Below, in pieces: positions 1-9,854 of a DNA stretch of 64,000 nucleotides. The stretch's first letter is position 1, and every line of letters starts with the position of its first letter. The stretch comes from Alitta virens. Its lineage: Eukaryota > Annelida > Polychaeta > Phyllodocida > Nereididae. The translations under genes were made by a program, and so were the position numbers. The stretch spans positions 34,151,636-34,215,635 of the forward strand of contig OW028580.1 in assembly GCA_932294295.1 (NCBI GenBank), in the 5' to 3' direction. Below the pieces are notes generated by a model. That model was not told where the DNA came from, did no database searches, and saw only the letters and a program-made list of their open reading frames with translations.

Positions 1-47
1 GGAATAGAATTGCATTTCTATATAATATTATAAATAGCATCCAATCT

Positions 48-1650
48 TACTAGACATCAGGCTTTCTATGATTTGGACTGGAATGTGATTAACTACCATA
101 ACTATCATGTTGATTAGATTGTCAAAACAAAAACATAAAAATGCACCCCAATTGGATAGGTAGAATCATGGTGGGCAGATTTAAATATGTAACATAGTGT
201 AGCCTCAAAGCAGCCTCATTTCTCATCATTACATCTGCCTCTGACATTTTCCTGAAACACTTCAACCAATGTATATTGCAATGTCTCAAAGCTACTATTA
301 TGATTACCCAACTCTGACTGTTCCACCTAACTGTGTTGAATTATGGCAGTTATAGAGAACTATGTAAACTTTACTGACTGCTACTTCTGTATGTCTTGAC
401 TCCTACTTCCTGATGTTGTTGCATAATGTTGATAAAATCTTACAAATGATGGAAAGACCTGGCCAAAGATCCAATTCCTCACACTGACTGGTGAAAAATG
501 GTGGTTAGAGAGAATTGCCTTGGGGTGATGAGAGTTAGAAGCATAACCAAATAAAATTTAGGTGAAAAGTTGATCTTGAGGTCAAAGACCAGAGAGGTTA
601 AGTGGAAACACTACACGCTGAGAAAAACTGCCCTGGACTGCTCTATTTTCATTGCAAACTTCTTACAAAAAGTGAAAATTGAGGACAAAGTAATTTTTAA
701 TGTTCAATTTATGAATCATATAAGAAGGAAGTAAATGATGCAGGTGCTACTAGAACATACTACCTTATTAGCTAATCTGGCAGGGTCTATCAGTGTTTTT
801 AATTAATGGCATTGAATTTCATGTTTGCCATGCTCAAATGGATATCAGGATATGTCGACAGGCCTTACATGACTTTGTATATATATTAAAGTGCTGAGAA
901 GTATAAATGACTGCTGCAGTTGCAGGAATTTTGCAGCAAAATCTGCAGCAAAATCGGCAGCAAAATCTGCAGCTGTAGACATTTTACAGCAAAATGTGCC
1001 CAGTAGAGTTCTTACAGCAAAATCTTCGCAGAAAAAGCTGCAAGGGCTAGTTGCAGCTGCAGATAATTTGCAGCTAATTTAGTGGTTTCCATGCAAACTA
1101 ATTGCAGTGTTTGCTGCAACTGTGGAATTTGCACCTCTTGCTGCAAACACAGACTCTTATAAGCGTGGAAGCTGTGGAGTTTGAAGCATTTGCTTTGCAG
1201 TTTTTGCTACAGCTGTGCAGCATTATCGCAACTGTGGACTTTGCAGCGGCGCAGTTACAGCAAATACTGCCCTCCAGTGATGGGGTAACACTGAGGGCTA
1301 AAATTGGCTCCTTGAAGAATTTTCTGCAGCTGTGGAGTTTGTAGCATTTGCTGCAGCTGTGCAGCATTTTCAGCAGCTGTGCAGCATTTGCTGCAGATAT
1401 AGGAACTTTGCAGCATTTGCTGCAGTTCTGAACTGTGCAGCTGCGCAGCAGGAAATTAGACAATACTGAAAGTGGCTTTTTGTGAAATGTGGATATATTT
1501 CAATTTTATTAATTCCTAGATGACACCTTTTTTCTTATATCCTCTGGCAGCTGTAGACTACAATTTAACAATGCAACAGTAATTTGTTGAGTGGTATGTT
1601 GTAAAAATCTCCAAATTATGAAAACCCATATACATCGCTCATAAAAAATA
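48..1650 (-). repeat. Left arm of long imperfect inverted repeat
   Basis: The reverse complement of this stretch matches 9855-11405 over about 1.6 kb with small indels. Matching landmarks include the GACATC...TTGGACT segment near 50-90 (11355-11400 on the other arm), the GGTCAAAGACC segment near 580 (10820 region) and the CTAGATG...CAGCTG segment at 1516-1556 (near 9970-10010). The arm is also related to 27148-28340. The two arms enclose gene A. No protein-coding gene is seen in it. Confidence 0.85.
891..1465. repeat. CTGCAG-rich degenerate tandem repeat
   Basis: Short units built on GCAGCAAAATCT and then on CAGCTGTGGAGTTTG or CAGCTGTGCAGCATTTG recur through this block, with many PstI-like CTGCAG and CAGCTG hexamers. 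The same kind of sequence, inverted, occupies about 9960-10345. It creates artificial cysteine-, leucine- and alanine-rich open frames on both strands, which I do not regard as genes. Confidence 0.8.
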
Positions 1651-2442
1651 TCACTTTTGCTAAGGGTAGTTCATTTATCATGGTTGACATTTTATCTATG
1701 TTTGAAGTTATAAATGCAAACGTCGATATTATAAAAAAAATGCATTTATTCATTATTTTGGGTCTTATGTGATCAGCGGATTTCTACTCCCCATTGGCCA
1801 AAAGAAACATCTTTTTATGTGCATAACCTACACGACAGTATTGAACCCCTTTTACATTTACCAACTATATATCATGTTGTGAAGAAAAATATGATTTTTT
1901 TTTTTTTAATTTATGGAACGTTTCTATGATGATATTAAGAATGAAGCAGGGCATCAAATCAGCCCTGTTAGTCATTATATTTTGGGTGGCGAGGTGTCAC
2001 CATTATAATATACTCTCTGGGACGCATAATTATGATTCAATGTTTTCAATTTGTACTGGTTACAAGGTAACTAAATAATATCAAATTTATAATTTGGCAA
2101 CACTCCTTGTAATAACAGCAACAGAAAGTCTGAAGACCTCGGAATCCTAGTGGTCAACACGGAGCTCCATGAAATACACACTGTAATTATGCCTGTCAAT
2201 TAAGCTATCTACAGATGGTAATGACCTGACAGCTGTAATTTATTACAGTATTTTGCAACGGGCTGAATAAATATTGTCTGGACAGTACAAACGCATCTGG
2301 GCCGACCATTGCCATTTCACATCATTGAAAATGAGTAATTCAGTGTTAAAATTTTAAAAGTGTTAACAAGCAGAAGTTGAAATTTGCTGATTCACTGGGT
2401 GTTTGTGTGTGTGATTAGGGCTTTATGTCCTGTATTTCTGCA
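1651..2442. other. Intergenic, nothing recognised
   Basis: AT-rich sequence with homopolymer runs. I see no open frame, repeat family or RNA gene that I can support. Confidence 0.5.
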
Positions 2443-2595
2443 CCTGATGGGCTAATTAGGACAGGCAGGGACCATGGCAATGAGATGAGGAATGAAACAG
2501 CCATCCAACTTAGGCTCCACCGGGAATCGAACCCAGGACCCAGCGGTTGGAAGCCCAGAGTGCTACCTTTCAGCTAGGCCCCCGCCCTCCAATTC
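2443..2595 (-). mobile_element. tRNA-derived SINE, family 2, minus strand
   Basis: On the minus strand this reads as a tRNA-like head with a box A (TAGCTGAAAGGTAGCA, plus-strand 2564-2579) and a box B (GGTTCGATTCCCG, plus-strand 2520-2532), followed by a tail shared with the plus-strand copy at 55090-55330 (GGATGG..TCATTCCTCATCTCATTGC, then CCTGCCTGTCCTAATTAG). Two copies with the same head and body show it is a dispersed pol III SINE and not a tRNA gene. Confidence 0.8.
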
Positions 2596-2659
2596 ACTGG
2601 GAGGAGCATATTTCGTGATTTTATGTATATGTGTATTTTACTCAATAAGCTATCAAACT

Positions 2660-3038
2660 TTGCCCGAGCTACTGAGCTGTTCACTTTAGAGCCTTTTTTT
2701 TTTTATCGATTATTTTCTGTGGACGCTAGTTCACAGTCAGAGGACACTGCATAGGCTTGGTTGGTGCAAATCCTATCGATAAACGGGGGCAAAAATCGCT
2801 CATTACTTTGTTAATATTCATCGCTAGACAATAAAATTTCTTATACTGTATTATTTTCATCACGCGACACCGATTTTGGCATTAGCATTTCTTTAATTGC
2901 CCCCTAAGCCCACGCAACACAGAATTTTAGGTCAGCCAACTCGGCATATGGTTTGTCCTCTGACTGTGAACAAGCATGCACAATGAATAACTGATAATAA
3001 ATAACGGCGCTTAAGTGAACAGCAGATCGCTCGGGCAA
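2660..3038. mobile_element. MULE-like MITE with 9-bp target duplication
   Basis: The element starts TTGCCCGAGC and ends GCTCGGGCAA. Its two ends form imperfect terminal inverted repeats of roughly 110 bp, including an 18-bp perfect match (2729-2746 against 2954-2971). It is flanked by direct 9-bp repeats TATCAAACT at 2651-2659 and 3039-3047. Long inverted repeats plus a 9-bp target duplication are typical of the Mutator-like superfamily. No transposase is present, so it is non-autonomous. Confidence 0.85.
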
Positions 3039-3478
3039 TATCAAACTATAAAATTGTATATTGTGTTTAACGACGTTTTCACCTGTATGGTCATTGGTCA
3101 TTCATTGCAAAGCAAGCATGGTCCTCATTCACGTCCGAATTTGCAGAAGGGCCATGCAGCTGTCCTTACATTACCTGAATCTGTTTATATCCTGAAAAAT
3201 AATGAGTGCACACAATAATACTAATCTTGACATGCTGTTATTTTTCCGAAAGCATCATTTCCAGGTACATGTACAATAGAGTCTTTTCACTGAATTCAGT
3301 CATAAGTCTTACTTCTCCTCTTGTTATTCATGTTGCTTTCCAGGCATAGAAGATCATAACTACCTGATTCCATTAATATAATTTTCTTCTGGAAATAACA
3401 GATATCAACTGAATGATAAGATGTCAAATATACATTAAAATGCACTAAAAATACTGCTGCTAGGATGCACTTTGCTTC

Positions 3479-3517
3479 AGCCAATCACAGCCAAGGGCGG
3501 GAACTTTTTCAGCCAAT
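3479..3517. promoter_or_regulatory. CCAAT / GC-E2F-like / CCAAT cluster
   Basis: Two CCAAT boxes (3481-3485 and 3513-3517) flank GGGCGGGAAC (3495-3504), which fits both an Sp1 and an E2F-type site. Reverse CCAAT boxes follow at 3583 and 3622. The spacing of about 32 bp between the CCAAT boxes is common in NF-Y promoters. It lies 1.6 kb upstream of gene A exon 1, and no transcript start is visible, so its function is inferred. Confidence 0.35.
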
Positions 3518-3734
3518 AGAAATGCAGTATTCTGTAATAGCCACCTGGTGGAAATATAGAGAACCTTCCATGAAAATCCACTATTGGCATTTTGGGTCCT
3601 TTCCCTTAAAGTTGCTAACGGATTGGCTATATGCTAACTCTGTGAAGGCTATTTTCTTCTCAGTTCTGCAGTACTTCTATGTAAATGGACAAATTTATCT
3701 GATTCCTTTATATCAATTGATGTTATACATTTGA

Positions 3735-5050
3735 TCTTTGAAAAGTAATATCAAATCAGATTTTACACGACTACTTTCTAAACTTTGTAATCCTTAGAAT
3801 TATAACTAATTGTTCCAGTTAGTAGTCTTGGATTGACAATTGTATTTGGAGTGAATACCTAGATGGAATGGGTTTATTAAATTACTGATAAATTTCTATC
3901 ACTTCCATATATCCACAATTCCCCATGGTGACATATATCCATCTGTCACGCCTAAAGTAAGAATAATATATTGACAGAAATAGTATTCATTGGAAAGGAG
4001 TGTTTTATATAGGCATGAATCTGATCTTAAATAGGAATAATATTTGACAGAAAAAATATTTGTATGCTTTATAAGCAAGTATTTAGTATTTACATGTATT
4101 ATTCATACAACTACAAATCCTAGAGAACGTAAATAAGCTTAAAGAATAAACAGGCATAAGTTATTCTTGCTATGTTTGTGACGTCCCTGTATTTAGAAAT
4201 TTAAGAACAGACAGAAAGGTGTTTTTTTTTTTAATTCAAATTTTATGCTTTTGTGGATGGAAATGTAACATTTGATTTGTTGGCCAGCTGCGTAGTTATT
4301 TTGCACGATAATAAAGTCATGAAATTGGGAAATGCATTTTATGCATAATTATTTTGCAAAAACTTTCTAACAATTTATCATCTTGAAAAATAAAAATTAC
4401 ATTTTGTGATCTTGTCAATGAATTATTTCATTATATATACATAATGACCACGGTGCTTTAAACACTCTCGCTGTTCCAAATCAGTCCTATGATCCATATT
4501 TAAAACTTAATAGTGCACTGCAATTGTTCTGTAGGACTTGAGACTCCAAACCGACTATTCCAAGTGGTGTTCGGAAGAAGTTCCCTTTTCACATTTTCCA
4601 GAGAAATAAGGACTAATTTAAAGATGCCATTTAATGTTAGACATGAGTTTGAAAATCGTCGCAGATAGTATAATTTCCATAGCGAGAACTTTAAACACCT
4701 CATAGAATGCTTTCTGTAGTATAAGTAATAATATTATATAACCACTAAACAATGTGGTGCAATGTCATTGCGTATATTTCATATTTATCTGGTATTTTAA
4801 TGTAATATTTCGTTAATTGTTTTTAAGTATTTTTTCTAACATGCAAAATCAAACATGCAAATTATAGTCATACACAACTTTCTTTTGCTTTCCCAATACT
4901 ATGTAATGCACCAGAAAATGTGTCACTTTTTTCTAAAACTTTCAAAAATATATTCGGTTATAGATTCTGCATACATGTCACTTTATGCAAATAAATTATT
5001 ATTACAGCTGTAATGTAGCGGCATTAAAAGATATTTCTGAAAAATCAAAT
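3735..5050. other. Intergenic region upstream of gene A
   Basis: AT-rich sequence between the CCAAT cluster and the gene A promoter. Open frames here are short and show no recognisable protein. No repeat family is identified. Confidence 0.5.
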
Positions 5051-5054
5051 AAAC

Positions 5055-5134
5055 ATTTCCACAGCTGGTAGCACAGGTCTATAGCTTAAAGGTCTGGTGC
5101 AGCGAATGGGGCATTCAGAGAAATACCACCAAGC
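5055..5134 (+). promoter_or_regulatory. Gene A proximal promoter (first copy)
   Basis: A CACAGCTG E-box (CAGCTG at 5062-5067) is followed by a TATA-like CTATAGCTTAA (from 5079), and the ATG lies at 5135. The same order and nearly the same spacing are found before exon 1b (CAGCTG 5756-5761, TTATAG 5773-5778, ATG 5829) and before gene B on the minus strand. The conservation between paralogues suggests a shared tissue programme. The start of transcription is inferred. Confidence 0.5.
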
Positions 5135-5183
5135 ATGAAGATGTTTGTTGTATTCTGCCTCTTAGCTTTTTTCAGTGGCAAAG
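5135..5183 (+). CDS. Gene A exon 1a (signal peptide)
   Basis: ATG to the donor AAAG|GTAAGT at 5183/5184 encodes 16 residues and leaves phase 1, which joins exon 2 in frame (G + GT TTC GCA). The hydrophobic core is short and ends in small residues, as expected for a signal peptide. A second, nearly identical first exon lies 694 bp downstream. Confidence 0.75.
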
Positions 5184-8100
5184 GTAAGTTTACTGTTTTG
5201 AGCAGCAAGGTAAGTTTGCTGTTTTGAGTGGTAAATTGAGTTTGTTGTTTTCAATGGTGAGCTGTGGTTTTAAATGGAAAAATAATTTTTCTGTTTTTAA
5301 TGGTGAATGTAGGTTTGTTGTTTTGAATAGTGACAGTAATGGTTTCTAAAGTTAAGATAAGTCTGTTGTATTAAATGGTGAAGGTAAGTTTGCTGTTTTT
5401 AATGGCAAAGGTATGTTTTGCTGTTTTCAATGGTGAAGGTAAATCTCCAGTTCCCACCTACAATAACTGCTGTGAAGTTTGCGCCAAACTTTCATGAATT
5501 ATGAGTGAGCAAAGTTCCTGGAAGTCCACCGAGGCATCTCCAATAAATATATATATTTTTAGTCTACCCGTAACCTACGCACAATTCTCAAATGTTCTTC
5601 ATGAGATGTGGAGAACTGTTAAGTTAATTTATGATCTCACTATGAACCCCTACGACGTACCTAAAAACTTCTACAAACGCGTTCGAAGTACAGTGTACAT
5701 ACAAACTCCTACAACCATCTACGAATTGTTGTGAAGTAACTACAAAAATATTCCACAGCTGTTAGCACAGGTTTATAGTTTAAAGGTCTGGGGCTACGAA
5801 TGGAGCATTCGGAGAAATACCACCAAGCATGAAGATGTTTGTTGTATTGTGCCTCTTTGCTTTTTTCAGTGGCAAAGGTAAGTTTGCTGTTATGAGCAAT
5901 ATGGTAAGTTTGCTGTTTTGAGTGGCAAATTAATTTTGTTGTTTTCAATGGTGAGTTTGTAGAAGGCTATGAGGATTTTTGAAAATGTCCAAAAATTGCC
6001 ATCGCCCTCCGGGAACTCTGACTAGCTGTGACGAACTCTGGTGACTAGCTACGAAGTTTTTACGATCTCTGACAAACTTTTTGGCAAACTTGTAGTTTGT
6101 AGGAGTTCGGCAAGCAGTTCAGCAAGGTGGGAACAGGGTTTAAGTTTTTTGTCAATGGTGAAGGTAGTTTGCTGTTTTTAATGGCAAAGGTATGTTTGCT
6201 GTGGTTAAGGTAAGTTTACTGTTTTGAATGGTAAAATTAAGTTAACTTTGACAAGTTCACAATGCTATAGTTATCTGTCCTCTATTTGGAAGCAACTTGA
6301 AGCTCCAGGACATATTAAAACTATGAGAATATAAATTCATTCATAAACTCATAAATAAAAATTAACACTTTTTTTTCAAACATGCTCATTTACAAGACAC
6401 ACAGATATTCATGATTATGCTACACGAAGAAATGACTTGTTAATTACACCTAGGGTTAAATACCAAATGTGTATTTGCTCAATTAAATATTGCCTGCCAC
6501 ATTTTATACAGAAAGCACCTCCTTCCATCATAAGGTTGAAGCTAATACTTCCAAAACAATTAGTATAGATGATTATCAGTAATACTGCAATATTCAAAGA
6601 TGCTATATTTGTAATCAAAATGACCTACCCTAGCTAATGACATTTCTATTTTTGTTAATCAAACTGGTACCCCCAGATGCCTGCTTACATAGTTTACTCT
6701 TGCTTTCATAGGTCTGGGTAACAGTCTCTCACAACCACGCCCTTTCTCTTTTTCTCTGATGTAAACCATCTATGTTGTTTTGTATAACATTATCTTAGCA
6801 TAATTTTATCCCAAATAATTATCAATATATAATAACGGATATGGCAGCAGATATACCAGCGACTTATGTGTTAATATCTGTCACCAGCACCACATAAGTA
6901 TTGGTCCTATACTCCTTTATTGTAAAACGTTCATACTGTATGTGTGTATATGGCTGTAAATTAATGTCAATATATGTCTATAAATGTCAATGTCTGTCAG
7001 TCAGTCTACCTATGTGGTTAATGTCTGCAACTAGATGGGTCATTCTGCACTCTTTGCTGATTCACTTAAAAGTATGTCCTATAGCCATGGCCCTAGATTT
7101 TGCATATTGAGAATTTCATCAACATCCATGACAAATCATCCTTGGATTAGTATTAGGGCTAAAGTCAACTTTTCTGGGAAAATGTCTGGGATACATAGCC
7201 CGTAAATGAACCCATACACGTATGTAAATAAATCTGTTAATTCCACACATTTAATTATATATTAGCTTCATCCTATTGTATTATTTCACAAGTTGATTCA
7301 GTAGAGTCAGTTGATAAAAGAAAGCAATCCTAATCGCTCTTATAATTAGAACACATATTTACTACGATTAACTAGATACATTTTTTTTATGTTATATGTC
7401 TTTGTTTAAATAAGAATAGTAAGTCACATTTTTTGTGTAGTAATATATAATGCAAGGACAACTATTAGTTTATTGCATTTTCTCATTGTAATTTGTCTGA
7501 ACTTGCAATGATGAGATAAGGTGTTTTATCTATTTACCAATGTGTTTACACACATTATTAACATTGAATTTGAAAAAAAAATAGTAAATTTGAATTATTA
7601 CACTCAGATTCTGAAACTGAAGGCATTTCCAAAAAATGTCAAGATTATCTTCAGTCACAAACTAATTATTTGTAGTGTGAAGAGATTAAATGGCAAGCTT
7701 TTATAATGACTATGAGTGGTGGCAAGAAGTGTATGTGCTTTAGGCGGAGTCATTTTATTGCATTCTAAAGCCAGGCTTTAGCGGGAATATAGCCGTTTGA
7801 AGGTTTGTTTGTGTTTGCCTTATTTTCTTTAGTAGTTAAGTGACATCCTTTGATATATAATGAACTTGTTTGAATTTTTGATGTAGATAGATCCATCTTA
7901 ATTCTCCATTGTGGCATGTACCTTTGATGCTGTTATCATCTCATTCTCCACCTTCAAACAGACACAATGCCCTTGACCTTCAAACCGACAGAATGCCCTT
8001 GAGTATATTGCTGCTGTTAATGCAGACACTGTAAGGTTAAATTCACAATACCTATACCTTGAAAACTATAGGATCTGGTTCTGCCATCAAAAATTTCATA

Positions 8101-9721
8101 AGATACATGCTTTTATAGGAAACATCAAAATACGTCTGTAAGAGCAACAGTTTGCATTTTTACTTTTAGGTTTCGCAAGTGATTGTTTTCCAATGAAGCC
8201 ATGTTATAGTACTTATGGCATGTATGATAAGATGATCTTGGCAAAATCTATAATAGCTCCTGATGGCACTGATGGTCAAGATCTGATGGAAGATGGGGCA
8301 CTTGTGGAAGCAAGATCTACTGTGAGATTACTACCTTTTAGTGTCAGATTCTATGTTAAGTTTGATGCTATAAAAACCAGAGGAAAAAATGTCACCTTTA
8401 CTGAAATTGCACCTGCCCTCAGACTTGTTCGAAAAGATGACGAAACTTTTGAAGCTGAGGTAAACTCCGATGCGTGTGTTACCGAGCCATCAACTGACCA
8501 ACAAACAGTGAATAATGACAGTTGGATCCAGCTTTTAGGCATGAGACTTAAGGTAAACCAAGCAAGAAAAAAGCGTGACGCCTCTGGATCAAACGATTGG
8601 CTTTTCATCGGCTTTCGTTTAAACTCAACTGGAGATGACGCCATGCTCTCCTTGTTTGTAAACGGAACTGAAACAAAGACATACATGTATACCCAATGTC
8701 AAAAGAGTATATTGCAACTAGATGGCAAACCAAGGTTCATGAATGCAACCTTTTCCTCAGTGGAGCTGACCGAAAGCGCCGAAAGTGCTGAATTCTTTAA
8801 AGTTGGTCCTCTACGCGACTGTGGTAAGTAACATCCCTGCATTTTTCCAATTATAAGTTTCATCATTAGAACAGCTTTGTGATAGATTTTAATCTTGTTC
8901 GTGCTATCTATATCATCTATTTATTTTTTTGGTGTTGCTAACAGAGCAGCAAATGTCAGGTATGAGCTAATGTTCATTGTTTTTACCATATCGATTCAAA
9001 ATAAATGTTTATCTGCTAAGCTATTAACTATTACTGTCTCTTGCACTCCTTCGGTGTCTGATTTAACCAACAAATATGTTAGTTAACTTCTACTCAGAAT
9101 ATAACTATCATTAAGTTTTTAGCAGTCTAAATCAGATTCTATAGCATTTGATTGATAATTCAAACGTCACTGATCTCCTTTTTATTTATATTATATTTGG
9201 TAAAAGGGCAAATACACTTTATGGAATTATTCCCAGATAATTTATTTATTGCTTCATGATAAATAGCCAAAATATGAATAAAATGAAACTTTTTCTGACT
9301 TTCAGAATGTTTAAGAATCAATATATGTTCAGTCATATATATATTTTTTTATTATGAGGGAGTTTGTTTGTCCTTTCTATGATTGAAACAACATCTTTCT
9401 TAAAGTCATTTTTATTGAAAATGTTGTAGTTTCACCCTAAACAAATACTAAAGATTGTTTTGATGCCTTTTGAATGTTACCAAATTTAACTCAGTAATTC
9501 TAGTGCAATTCTAAATAGTAACCTAATCTTATTATTCACCAAATAATCATTTTAAATACTTCGAAGTGGTTGGAATTTCTATAAAAATATACCAGTGGCA
9601 TATGCTGATGAATTGACATTCAAAGTTCATTCAGTACCATTAATACATTATTGAATCATTTGCAACACAATGAGCTGATGTATAATAAATGTTATCTGCA
9701 ATTTCAGATTATCCTTGCTAG
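5135..9721 (+). CDS. Gene A: secreted protein of an unrecognised family
   Basis: Joining 5135-5183, 8170-8823 and 9708-9721 gives an open frame of 238 codons plus stop. All introns are GT-AG and phase 1. Residues 1-16 or so form a signal peptide (MKMFVVFCLLAFFSGK). The mature part has six cysteines (22, 28, 119, 193, 234, 238) arranged as pairs near each end plus two internal, so disulfides and export are likely. An RKKR-D site lies at 149-153. There are five N-glycosylation sequons (90, 132, 168, 182, 208). The alternating hydrophobic pattern with an LSLFVNGTE segment resembles laminin-G/ConA-like sandwiches, but that is inference. Gene B at 15.5-17.3 kb is a diverged paralogue. I do not recognise the family and assign no function. 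Confidence 0.8.
5184..5449 (+). repeat. Minisatellite made of splice-donor copies
   Basis: The start of intron 1 consists of degenerate 24-30-bp units of the form TGGYRAAGGTAAGTTTGCTGTTTT. Exact GTAAGT donors recur at 5184, 5210 and 5384, with near-donors such as GTATGT near 5411. Several units also keep the GGCAAAG end of exon 1, so the array seems to derive from the exon-intron junction itself. Confidence 0.75.
5441..6142. mobile_element. GTTCCCACCT-type MITE, with gene A exon 1b inside
   Basis: The left end has GTTCCCACCT at 5450-5459 and the right end its complement at 6125-6134. The arms carry CTACAAACTCCTACGA-type short repeats that also occur in relatives at 18500-18868 and 35187-35622; the latter is about 430 bp and has no exon. 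Here a segment of about 209 bp (5749-5957) identical in layout to 5055-5263 (promoter, exon 1, donor repeats) lies between the arms. Capture by the element and insertion of a duplicate into it are both possible. Confidence 0.55.
5829..5877 (+). CDS. Gene A exon 1b (duplicate signal-peptide exon)
   Basis: ATG at 5829 to donor AAAG|GTAAGT at 5877/5878 encodes MKMFVVLCLFAFFSGK, with two substitutions relative to exon 1a. It has the same phase and its own copy of the E-box/TATA-like promoter (5753-5778). It could serve as an alternative first exon spliced to 8170. Splicing exon 1a onto exon 1b is not expected because exon 1b has no acceptor. Confidence 0.6.
5878..6240 (+). repeat. Second block of splice-donor minisatellite
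   Basis: Units like those after exon 1a follow exon 1b, with GTAAGT at 5878, 5904 and 6210 and decayed forms between. The block is interrupted at about 5958-6134 by the right arm of the GTTCCCACCT element. Confidence 0.65.
6241..8169 (+). other. Remainder of gene A intron 1
   Basis: AT-rich intronic sequence. A 26-bp direct repeat (CCTTCAAAC.GACA.AATGCC) lies at 7951-8002. The intron ends with a T-rich tract and TTTTAG at 8164-8169. No other feature is seen. Confidence 0.6.
8170..8823 (+). CDS. Gene A exon 2 (core of the protein)
   Basis: Open throughout from the acceptor TACTTTTAG|G to the donor GACTGTG|GTAAGT. It encodes residues 17-234, including all family landmarks: MYDKM near the N-terminus, SVRFYVKFD, GKNVTF, the R-X-K-R site, W.FIGF, LSLFVNG, KTYMY and GKPRFMNATFSS. 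Gene B exon 2 (678 bp) aligns along its whole length at roughly 40 percent identity by eye. Reading past the donor meets a stop after two codons, which supports splicing there. Confidence 0.85.
8824..9707 (+). other. Gene A intron 2
   Basis: 884-bp AT-rich intron starting GTAAGT and ending GCAATTTCAG. No repeat or gene recognised. Confidence 0.6.
9708..9721 (+). CDS. Gene A exon 3 (last four codons)
   Basis: With the phase-1 G from exon 2 this exon reads D-Y-P-C-stop, so the protein ends CDYPC. Gene B also places a cysteine directly after the same intron, which supports this small exon despite its length. Confidence 0.65.
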
Positions 9722-9779
9722 GGACTAACCAAACAATCAGATGATGCTAAAGGATCCAATAATGGAAGATATGAAGCAG

Positions 9780-9785
9780 AATAAA
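9780..9785 (+). terminator. Gene A polyadenylation signal
   Basis: AATAAA about 59 bp after the stop codon, giving a very short 3' UTR. It is in the expected position for gene A. Confidence 0.6.
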
Positions 9786-9854
9786 CCTTAAAGATACACA
9801 AGCATTCCACTCAACTACATTTATCATTTTAATAATAAGAATAAATTTTGAGAT

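Noticed and set aside
891..1463. Cysteine/leucine/alanine-rich open frames on both strands
   Set aside because: They come from reading the CTGCAG-rich tandem repeat; no splice sites, no homology, and the inverted copy at 9960-10345 does not keep the frames.
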